DNA of 64,000 nucleotides from Thioglobus_A sp964344985. Lineage in GTDB: Bacteria; Pseudomonadota; Gammaproteobacteria; PS1; Pseudothioglobaceae. Under the pieces are notes generated by a model that was given only the letters and a program-made list of their open reading frames with translations, was not told where the DNA came from and made no database searches. This document shows, in pieces, positions 35,784 through 43,391 of this stretch; positions within the stretch are counted from its first letter, which is position 1, and each line of letters starts with the position of its first letter. Position numbers and translations under genes: made by a program. The stretch spans positions 62,001 through 126,000 of the forward strand of contig CAYFPI010000001.1 of NCBI GenBank assembly GCA_964344985.1, written 5' to 3'.

Positions 35784-36730
35784 TTAAATACGCATTGGCA
35801 TCACAACATATTGGAATGTTTCATTATCAATATTACTTAACATACAAGATTGATTGTCTCCACCTGGAACAACCATGTTGATTTCATCTGATGATAATTT
35901 TTCTAAAATTGAAATTAGATAATGAATATTAAAAGCAATTTCTATTTCTTTATCATTTAGCTTGACCCCTCTCTGAGTGAGAAAAAATACTTAATTGTTG
36001 ATTTTTAAAAACCAGTTTAACACCTTTAGTACGCTCCTCAACAAAAATAGAAGCTTGTTGTAATGCTGTTAAAAATTCTATACGATCAATAATAATTGTA
36101 TTTTCAAAATCAGTTGGTATAACCTGGGAGTAGTTAGGGAAGTTACCATCAATAAGTCGACTTATTGGTTAAGTTGTTGTTTTGTTTAACTTCACCAATA
36201 GATAATCTATGACCGTCTGTAGCAACAACTGTAATACTGTTTTGATCTACTTCAAAATATAAACCGTTTAAATAAGCTCTAATATCTTGATTTCCCATTG
36301 AGAAAGAAGTATTTTCAATTAACTCCTTAAGTTGTTCTCGTTTAACTTGGATAACATCACTGTTTTCAATTTTTGGCAATGATGGAAAATCTTGATGGTT
36401 GAAAGTATTTAATTCAAATGAATTATTATTTGTTTTAATATATATTTTAGATTCTTCAATAATAAATTCAATTAAAGTGTCTTCTGATAGTTTTCTAATA
36501 ATATCAATTAAATCTTTTGCATAAACAGTAAAAGAAATATCTTCTTGTGTTTTTACGTTTTGAGATGCACGAATCTCAATTTCCATATCTGTGGTTGTTA
36601 ATGTTAGTATGTTGTTTTTTAGTTGAATTAACACATGAGACAAAATAGGAAGTGTTTGTTTTTTTTCAACAACACCAATAACAGTTTGTAATGGTTCTAA
36701 TAATTCTTTAACAGTTAATTGTGTATTCAT
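35784..36730 (-). pseudogene. dnaN: DNA polymerase III beta clamp DnaN, disrupted in this assembly
   Basis: The sliding clamp gene is recognisable from start to end but cannot be read in one frame. Frame 1 covers 36730-36149 (MNTQLTVKELLEPLQTVIGVVE to VVATDGHRLSIGEV). At 36150-36167 the text jumps to a second frame (RLIDGNFPNYSQVIP, ending near 35953), losing about 45 residues. A third frame (VKLNDKEIEIAFNIHYL) ends with the canonical YVVMPMRI. The total is 947 bases against about 1,100 expected. Because dnaN is essential and flanked by intact recF, a misassembly is likely. The first junction is an 18-bp perfect palindrome. Confidence 0.85.
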
Positions 36731-36941
36731 TAAAAATCCTTTTATTAAAAATTATTATTGTTATTAGAGGCTTGATTTTATGTGGAAAAGTTAAATTTTT
36801 CTTTAAAAAATAAAGCTTTATGTTGTTAATAATTAATAGATATTTTATGTAAAAAATTGTGTATATGTTTATAAAATTTGTTAATTGATAAAGTTATGAT
36901 TGTTATCCACAAATAACTGTAAAACTTATTGTGGAAAGTGT
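36731..36941. other. Candidate replication origin (oriC) between dnaA and dnaN
   Basis: 211 bp of very AT-rich sequence between dnaA and dnaN. It contains one exact DnaA box TTATCCACA (36903-36911) and two near matches in reverse orientation, TGTGGAAAA (36782-36790) and TGTGGAAAG (36930-36938). Runs such as TTAATAATTAATAGATATTTTATG could serve as the unwinding element. Transcription diverges around 38.15 kb, with replication genes leftward and yqhA-tpiA-secG rightward. The position is inferred, not demonstrated. Confidence 0.55.
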
Positions 36942-38145
36942 TTATAAGTTACCTAATTTTAGTTTTATTAAATCGTAATCATTCTTGATATCACTACTGT
37001 TTTCAAGTTTTTCTTTAATTTTTTTAATAGCATGTAAAACTGTTGAATGATCTCTATTTCCAAAGTGTTTTCCAATTTTTGTTAAAGATAAAGAGCTTAG
37101 TTCATGGCAAATATAAATAGCCATTTGTCTTGCTAATACTGTGTGCTGTTTACGTGATTTTGAGCTTAAGTCTGATACAGTTAGTGCAAAATGTTTAGCA
37201 ACTTCTTTTTGGATATCCGTTACATCAATATTTCTAATTGAAGGTTTGATTAAATCCCCTAGGGCTGCTTCAATAACATCTGTGGTAATTTGGTTTTGAT
37301 TAATTTTTGTAAAATCTATAAAAGCTTTTAATTTAAGCAAAGCACCCTCTAAATCCCTTACATTAGAAGTAATATGTCCTGCAATAAATAAAGCAGCATC
37401 TTCATTTAGATTGATATTGATTTTGGAGTTTTGTGCTTTTTTTAATAAAATTGCAGCACGCATTTCTAACTCTGGCGGTGTTAAGTGTAGGTTTAACCCT
37501 TGAGAAAATCTTGTTTTTAATCGGTCTTCTAAAGATTTAATGTTTTTAGGTGGTTGATCGCAAGTAAAAATAATTTGCTTTTTACCATTAAACAAAAAGT
37601 TAAAAATATGAAAGAACTCCTCTTGAGATTTTTCTTTTCCANNNNNNNNNNNNNNNNNNNNNNNNNNNNNNNNNNNNNNNNNNNNNNNNGTTTTTTTCTT
37701 TAGCTAAATGTCCAGCTGCTTGCATTAAGTGAGTTTTTCCCAGACCAGACCCACCATAGATAATAAAAGGGTTGTAGGGCGATCCTTTAATATCTTCAGC
37801 AATTTGTTTGGTAGCGCCATAAGCCATTTGATTGGCATTACCTAGTACTAAATTATCAAATGTGTAATCTTCAAATAGTGGCGTACCTATTATTCTCCCA
37901 TCTGGTTTTTTAACTGGTGCAATACCAATAAATACATTAATATCTTTGTTGTGCTGAGCAATTGCGCTTTTAATTTGAGGTTTTAGATGTTTATTAATAT
38001 AGTCCAGTGTTTTTCTATTGGGTGCTAATAACGATAATGTGGAGCCGTCTTCAATTACCTTTAACGGCTTAATCCACACGCTGAATTGTGACAATGGAAC
38101 GGTGTCTTTCAATGTGTTTAAACATTGTGCCCAAGTTTGCGACAT
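36942..38145 (-). CDS. dnaA: Chromosomal replication initiator DnaA (contains assembly gap)
   Basis: Initiator ATPase. The N-terminal part (MSQTWAQCLNTLKDTV, YTFDNLVLGNANQMAYGA, Walker A YGGSGLGKTHLMQAAG) and the C-terminal part (EDRLKTRFSQGLNLHLTPPELE, then the box-binding SRKQHTVLARQMAIY and FGNRDHSTVLHA) are both normal. They are separated by 48 N (37642-37689) and a frame change. Homology calls for about 48 residues there, including the Walker B DDIQF stretch, so the gap is underestimated. One gene, not two. Confidence 0.95.
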
Positions 38146-38209
38146 AATAACTAAATTAAAATTAAGTAATGATATACTAAAGCATTATATTGTTTTGTGA
38201 GGTTGGTAG

Positions 38210-38728
38210 ATGAGTGGTTTAGAAAAGTATTTTGAGAAAATATTATGGAATTCTAGATTAATGGTGTTAGCGGCAGTTATTTCGTCACTGCTTTTGTCGT
38301 TATTGTTGTTTGTTATTACCGCGATTGATGTAGCGGGGCTAATTGCTCATGCGGGTGATTATGTAAGTGCAACCGCCGATACCAAAAAAGCACTAAAAGT
38401 TGAAATGGTTGCCCATACTGTGGGTTCGATCGATGGGTTTTTGTTGGCCACAATATTGCTTATTTTTGCTCTGGGTTTGTATGAGTTGTTTATTAGTGAT
38501 ATTGATGAAGCTAAGGGCAGTGGTCAATCGTCTAAAGTTTTGGTAATTAATTCACTAGACGACTTAAAAGCAAAATTAGCAAAAGTTATTCTAATGATTC
38601 TTGTGGTTACTTTCTTTGAAGTGTCTTTGTCTATGACATTTACAGGCTCTCTAGATTTGGTGTATTTCTCACTGGGAATCTTAATGGTGTCGTTAGCGCT
38701 TTACTTTGGCTCAAAGTCTTCACATTAA
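38210..38728 (+). CDS. YqhA/UPF0114 family membrane protein
   Basis: 172 residues. Helices at about 18-40, 75-97, 127-147 and 150-168, with family motifs EKILWNSRLMVLAAVISSL near the start and IDGFLLATILLIFALGLYELFIS, SLDDLKAKLAKVILMILVV. Function in bacteria is unproven. Starts 64 bases right of dnaA on the opposite strand; a TATACT at about 38173 is a possible -10. Upstream of tpiA, 66 bases apart. Confidence 0.85.
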   Translation: MSGLEKYFEKILWNSRLMVLAAVISSLLLSLLLFVITAIDVAGLIAHAGDYVSATADTKKALKVEMVAHTVGSIDGFLLATILLIFALGLYELFISDIDEAKGSGQSSKVLVINSLDDLKAKLAKVILMILVVTFFEVSLSMTFTGSLDLVYFSLGILMVSLALYFGSKSSH

Positions 38729-38794
38729 GCGTTAGGGATTGATTTTTATAGTCAAATAGCGTAACATTTATTTCTTTTTATTTAGAGAATTATT

Positions 38795-39541
38795 ATGCGT
38801 CAAACAATTGTTGCAGGTAACTGGAAAATGAACGCCTCAAAAGAAGAGGTTAATACATTGGTAATGGGTATTTTGTCAGGCATGTCTGATGTTGAGTCTA
38901 AAGTGATTGTTTGCAGTCCTTTCCCGTACTTGTCTCAAGTTGAAGCGTTAATTACTCACTCACAGCTTCATTTGGGCGCTCAAACTGTTAGTATTCACCC
39001 ATCAGGCGCTCATACTGGCGAAGTAAGCGCGGATATGATTAAAGATTTCGGTGCTGATTATGTTATTGTTGGTCATTCAGAGCGTAGAAGTATGTATGGT
39101 GAGTCTGATCAAGATGTTGCAGACAAGGTTAAAACAGTTGTTGATAATGGCCTTACAGCGCTTTTCTGTATTGGTGAGTTATTAGAAGAAAGAGAGGCTG
39201 GAGAAACTGAAGCGGTTGTTGCAAGACAAATCCAAGCAGTTATTGACACTTGTGGTATCGAGGCGTTTAGAAACATTATTGTTGCATATGAACCAGTTTG
39301 GGCGATTGGTACAGGCGTAACAGCAACCCCTCAACAAGCTCAAGACACGCACGCTTCTATCCGTGCACTACTAGCTCAAAATGATGAAAACATTGCGCAA
39401 TCTACACCTATTCTATATGGTGGTAGTATGAATCCTAGCAATGCAGCTGAGTTAATCGCCTGTGAAGATATTGATGGTGGTCTAATTGGCGGCGCATCAT
39501 TAAAAGCAGAAGATTTTTTACAAATTTGTAAAGCGGGTTAA
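38795..39541 (+). CDS. tpiA: Triosephosphate isomerase TpiA
   Basis: Interconverts dihydroxyacetone phosphate and glyceraldehyde-3-phosphate for glycolysis, gluconeogenesis and the Calvin cycle. 248 residues. GNWKMNAS with the catalytic Lys, VGHSERRSMYGE with catalytic His, AYEPVWAIGTG with catalytic Glu, and the phosphate loop YGGSMNPSNA and GGLIGGASL. Two bases before secG, the usual tpiA-secG pair of proteobacteria. Confidence 0.97.
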   Translation: MRQTIVAGNWKMNASKEEVNTLVMGILSGMSDVESKVIVCSPFPYLSQVEALITHSQLHLGAQTVSIHPSGAHTGEVSADMIKDFGADYVIVGHSERRSMYGESDQDVADKVKTVVDNGLTALFCIGELLEEREAGETEAVVARQIQAVIDTCGIEAFRNIIVAYEPVWAIGTGVTATPQQAQDTHASIRALLAQNDENIAQSTPILYGGSMNPSNAAELIACEDIDGGLIGGASLKAEDFLQICKAG

Positions 39542-39543
39542 TC

Positions 39544-39897
39544 ATGTCGTTTCAAATTATTTTAATTATCCATGTGCTATTGGCACTGGGTTTGATTGCA
39601 TTGATTTTAATGCAGCACGGCAAAGGTGCTGATGCAGGTGCAGCCTTTGGTGCGGGTGCATCAGGTTCTGTATTTGGTGCGCGTGGTGCAAACACATTTC
39701 TTTATAAGCTAACAGCAGGTTTAGCGGTTGGATTTTTTGTAACCAGCTTATCTTTAGCTTACCTTGCGACTAATGATGCTGCTGATAGTGAAGCGCCTTC
39801 AAGTGTTATGGAAACATCAGCGCCTGTTGCACCTTCAGATGTACCAACGATTGCACCCGTAGTGCCAGAATCTGACACTAGCGACATTCCTAACTAA
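39544..39897 (+). CDS. secG: Preprotein translocase subunit SecG
   Basis: Small accessory subunit of SecYEG, 117 residues, two helices (about 4-22 and 57-79) with the conserved loop MQHGKGADAGAAFGAGASGSVFGA between. The tail is rich in Pro, Ser, Ala and acidic residues, as is common. Followed 17 bases later by tRNA-Leu, matching the secG-leu tRNA order of other gammaproteobacteria. Confidence 0.93.
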   Translation: MSFQIILIIHVLLALGLIALILMQHGKGADAGAAFGAGASGSVFGARGANTFLYKLTAGLAVGFFVTSLSLAYLATNDAADSEAPSSVMETSAPVAPSDVPTIAPVVPESDTSDIPN

Positions 39898-39914
39898 ATC
39901 TTAAAACTTTATTT

Positions 39915-40000
39915 GCCGATGTGGCGGAATTGGTAGACGCGCTACCTTGAGGGGGTAGTGAGCTACGCTCGTGCCAGTTCGACTCTGGCCATCGGCACCA
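39915..40000 (+). tRNA. tRNA-Leu (anticodon GAG)
   Basis: 86 nt including encoded CCA: acceptor GCCGATG/CATCGGC, anticodon arm CTACC-TTGAGGG-GGTAG with GAG at 39949-39951, a long variable arm (class II) and the GTTCGACTC T-loop. Its last 12 bases plus 4 following are repeated 1,021 bp downstream. Confidence 0.95.
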
Positions 40001-40004
40001 TATT
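39989..40004 (+). repeat. Left copy of 16-bp repeat (tRNA-Leu 3' end, attL-like)
   Basis: CCATCGGCACCATATT at the 3' end of tRNA-Leu is found again, exactly, at 41010-41025 in the same orientation. Direct duplication of a tRNA 3' end is the usual footprint of integration by a tyrosine recombinase. Confidence 0.7.
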
Positions 40005-40104
40005 TACCTGTGTAACACCTCGGAAACTCTTGTGGTAGCGATTTAATTCAGATCAATTTTTGCAAAAAAACTCTTTTGCTTGAAGGTTATTAAGTGACTA
40101 TTTT

Positions 40105-40842
40105 TTAATAATTTGATTTTAACCAGGTGTTTACTGAGTCAATCAACAGATCTTCTTTATCATTAAAAAAGTGATCTGCTTCCACTTCTAGCTGGTGGTA
40201 TTTACCATTATTGGATGCAGCGCCTGCTCTTAATTTAACACTATCAAGCACCGATGGAATGTCTTGATTTCCATATAGGTCCAAAACCGGTATCCTGATA
40301 TCAGATAGATATTTGTCATTCGTGCCTGGCATACCTATGCCAATAAATCTTTTAAATGGGTGCTCGTGATTTGCCAAGTAATGTGTTGACATTACCGTTC
40401 CAAGGCTATGAGCTACCAACAAGTTTGGCTCCATGCCTTCTGATGATAAATAATCAAGTGTTGCTTTAAGCCTTAGATCCGAATCATTCAACAATGGCAT
40501 ATACTCATGCGACTCCGCCCCATTCTTTAAAACAGGCATTTGTATTGATATGGTATTAAAACCCTGTTCTGTAAGCGACACTCTCAATGGTTGTATCACC
40601 TGTTGCCAATCTGGGTGGGCACCTAATCCATGCACAATAACAGCAGTTTTTTTTGTATTAGATTCACTTGGTGTATAAATTGACATGAATTCATGTTTGT
40701 TTGCCATTAAAAATAATGAATCTCCATCCATCAGTGCATCCTCAACTTGACTTGCCCAGCGTGATTCTTTTTCATAATCTGGAGTTGTTTGCGCAATAGC
40801 AAAATTGCCAATTAAAAACAGCAAGATTAAAAGTTTATTCAT
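40105..40842 (-). CDS. Exported alpha/beta hydrolase, DUF3530-like
   Basis: 245 residues with a signal peptide (MNKLLILLFLIGNFAIAQ). Alpha/beta-hydrolase layout: oxyanion region VIVHGLGAHPDW, nucleophile elbow VAHSLG (G-x-S-x-G variant with Ala first), acid in YGNQD, and catalytic His in EADHFF. The substrate is not predictable. It is the only gene in the segment bounded by the two tRNA-derived repeats, and is opposite in strand to the tRNA. Confidence 0.75.
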   Translation of the reverse strand: MNKLLILLFLIGNFAIAQTTPDYEKESRWASQVEDALMDGDSLFLMANKHEFMSIYTPSESNTKKTAVIVHGLGAHPDWQQVIQPLRVSLTEQGFNTISIQMPVLKNGAESHEYMPLLNDSDLRLKATLDYLSSEGMEPNLLVAHSLGTVMSTHYLANHEHPFKRFIGIGMPGTNDKYLSDIRIPVLDLYGNQDIPSVLDSVKLRAGAASNNGKYHQLEVEADHFFNDKEDLLIDSVNTWLKSNY

Positions 40843-41009
40843 CGCATCCCCTCGAGTTAGAAAAATAGCAATAAATCCATTTTATGTTTTTTACAAAAGC
40901 AATCAAGCCCCAAGATGATACTTATATGGTTTGTTAAACCTTGCAACAAAGTACCAACAGCTTATCTTTGAAGATTGGCAGGGGATTTTTACTGTTTTTA
41001 ATTATTCCA

Positions 41010-41025
41010 CCATCGGCACCATATT
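41010..41025 (+). repeat. Right copy of 16-bp repeat (attR-like)
   Basis: Exact second copy of CCATCGGCACCATATT, immediately after the stop codon of the sensor kinase on the other strand. The segment between copies (about 1.0 kb) holds one hydrolase gene and no integrase. Confidence 0.7.
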
Positions 41026-41027
41026 CA

Positions 41028-42411
41028 TCAAGTATTGATCAAAAGAGTGGCGTTTGTTCCACCGTTTTTTCTTGGGGTTAGGTTTATTTCCCAATTATGT
41101 GAGTGAGCTAGTTGACGTGCTATTGCTAGGCCCAATCCACTTCCTCCTGTGGCGCTATTTCTAGATTTTTCTAATCTATAAAAAGGTTGAAACACTTTTT
41201 CGTTGAATTCATCAGGTATACCATTTCCCCTATCTTTTATTTGAATGGTTGTGAGCTTATCGCTACACTCAAGAATGATTGTAATTGGCTTGTTATTGCC
41301 ATAACGAATTGCATTGGTCAATAAGTTTGTTATTATTCTTTTAAAAGCTAATGGATATAAAATTGGTATACAGTTACCACAATATACCTCTTTAATGTTG
41401 ATATTAGATGTGGCTGAAACGCCATTAACAATGTTTTGAAGTTCATTGGTTATGTTGGACGGGTTTTCTTCTTCACTTGTTAATTCTGCTCCTATGCTTA
41501 GGGCTTCACTAATTAGATGATCAATATTGTTAAGATCCTGTTCAATACTATTCATAAGTTTAGTATCGCCCCCATCGTTTGGCAGCATTGTTAACGCCAG
41601 ATTGATCTGTGTTAGTGGTGTGCGTAAATCATGAGCAATGCCAGACAATAACACTGTTCTATTGGAGAGCAGCTCTTGAACCTGCAGGCTCATTTTGTTA
41701 AATTGTTTTTAGAGGATTATTTAAGTGATTATTTGGATTGGAAAAGGGGTTTATTAGTAAAAAATGATTTGCATAAGAGTNNNNNNNNNNTGTTGGCCCT
41801 TGTTCTTTGATTGGTCTGGGCCAGTTCCCTTTGCCAAGTGATTGAGATGCTTTGTACAGTGAATCTATAGGGTTTGATAATCGTTTAGTAAGATAAATAG
41901 ATGTTGATAAAACCAGCAATATACCCACAACAAGAATAATAAAAAAAGCAACTGGTGGATTTATGCCAATTCTAGATCTTGAGAAACCAACTCTTACTGA
42001 ATTATCTTGCATGGGCATATCAGCCCAAAACCAACGTTCACCACTCTTGTCAATATTTTCTTTAATAACTATAGCCTTTCCAGATTGGGTATGTAATGAG
42101 TTTTCAAGCAGTGATATATATGGCAATATGCTTGTTGTTGGGTTTATGCTTGGCTGTTGATTGGTTATTACTAAATTGTGCTTATCAAACATTTGTTTAG
42201 AGAAAACAATTTGTTGTTCTGCATTTAGATCTTCCCATCTTTCTGCAGCATGGATAATAATGCTTGACAAATCATCTGTTGCCCTTTGTCCAAGCGGTAT
42301 CAACATGTAATAAGCAAATACAGAAAACAGAATAATTTGGAAGCCAATTGAAACTAAAGCAATAACTGAGAGTGTTTTATAAAAAAAACTTTTTGGTTTG
42401 AAGAATTGCAC
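41028..42411 (-). CDS. Sensor histidine kinase, EnvZ-like, interrupted at an assembly gap
   Basis: Partner of the response regulator upstream. N-terminal part (42411-41791): helix 1 about residues 13-33, a periplasmic domain, helix 2 (PVAFFIILVVGILLVLSTSI), HAMP with the TKRLSNPIDSLYKASQ stretch. After 10 N (41781-41790) comes about 70 nt with no sensible reading, then a TAA at 41711-41709 in frame with the C-terminal part: FNKMSLQVQELLSNRT, H-box GIAHDLRTPLTQ, N-box NLLTNAIRYGN, GNGIPDE and GGSGLGLAIA. Either the join is bad or the kinase is truly broken. The annotated span treats it as one gene. Confidence 0.75.
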
Positions 42412-43131
42412 TTATTTATCCATTGAAAATATATATCCAGAGCCCCAGACTGTTTTTAAGTAAATTGGATTAGAAGGGTCAGGTTCAATTTTTTTTCTTA
42501 ATCGACCAATACAGATATCAACACTTCTATCTAATGGCCCTCTTTCATAGCCTTTGGTTGTTTTTAGCAATACGTCCCGACTTAGAACACGATTTGGATT
42601 TTGAAAAAACATGGCTAATATATTGAACTCTCCTGTAGTTAAGTCAACCATAACACCTTCTTTTGTTAACTCGTGCTTGTTTATGTCTAAACAAAAGGGG
42701 TCAAATTGATAAACATGAGTTTTTTTAGTTGACAAAGCGTTTGTTTCTAAGCTGTTTCGACGCAATACAGATCGAATTCTTGCTAATAATTCTCTTGGGT
42801 TAAAGGGTTTGGGTAAATAGTCGTCAGCACCGCTTTCTAACCCGATAATTCGATCGGTTTCACTACCTCTGGCGGAAAGAATAATAACAGGCAGTTTGTT
42901 TTGTTGGTGTAGGCGACGACCGATTGAGAATCCATCTTCACCGGGCAGCATCAAATCAAGAATAACTAAATCCACTTCATGATTCACAAGATGATTGTCC
43001 ATCTCTATGCCATCTCCTACGGCAGTAACTATAAAGCCCTCTTTCGAAAGGTAGGTGCTCAATAGGTTTCTTAATTTTTTTTCATCATCAACAATGAGTA
43101 GTTTCGATTCATCCATGGGTACATTATGCAT
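42412..43131 (-). CDS. OmpR-family response regulator
   Basis: Receiver domain LLIVDDEKKLRNLL with phosphoacceptor Asp in LVILDLMLPGEDG and the switch Lys in YLPKPF; C-terminal winged helix DRSVDICIGRLRKKIEPDPSNP with TVWGSGYIF. Adjacent to the kinase, one base apart, so the pair is a two-component system. Start uncertain: ATG 43131 (MHNVPMDESK) or ATG 43116; the longer is given. It is divergent from the RND/LolA-like/DUF1302 operon, a likely target. Confidence 0.92.
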   Translation of the reverse strand: MHNVPMDESKLLIVDDEKKLRNLLSTYLSKEGFIVTAVGDGIEMDNHLVNHEVDLVILDLMLPGEDGFSIGRRLHQQNKLPVIILSARGSETDRIIGLESGADDYLPKPFNPRELLARIRSVLRRNSLETNALSTKKTHVYQFDPFCLDINKHELTKEGVMVDLTTGEFNILAMFFQNPNRVLSRDVLLKTTKGYERGPLDRSVDICIGRLRKKIEPDPSNPIYLKTVWGSGYIFSMDK

Positions 43132-43391
43132 CAAATCGTTTCATGATTTGCGTTGTTACAATTTTGAAACAATTTAATAATAATTTACTATGGTTTTTTA
43201 TTAAACTGATAATTTTGTTTTTAAGCAATATTTGGATGACAGATTGTCTAAATATATGCTTATCGCATTTTAATTGTGGTGTCTTCTCTTAAATACTACG
43301 TTTGGCCACAATTAATGCGGGATTAGTTGCCCTAAGCAACTCCTATAAAGTAGTTTACAATTGGTATTTTATTAAAGCAAAGGACCGTCTT

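Noticed and set aside
36942..38145. Two dnaA-like genes
   Set aside because: They are the N- and C-terminal parts of one DnaA on either side of a gap.
39989..41025. Complete mobile element at tRNA-Leu
   Set aside because: No integrase, transposase or phage gene lies between the repeats, only one hydrolase.
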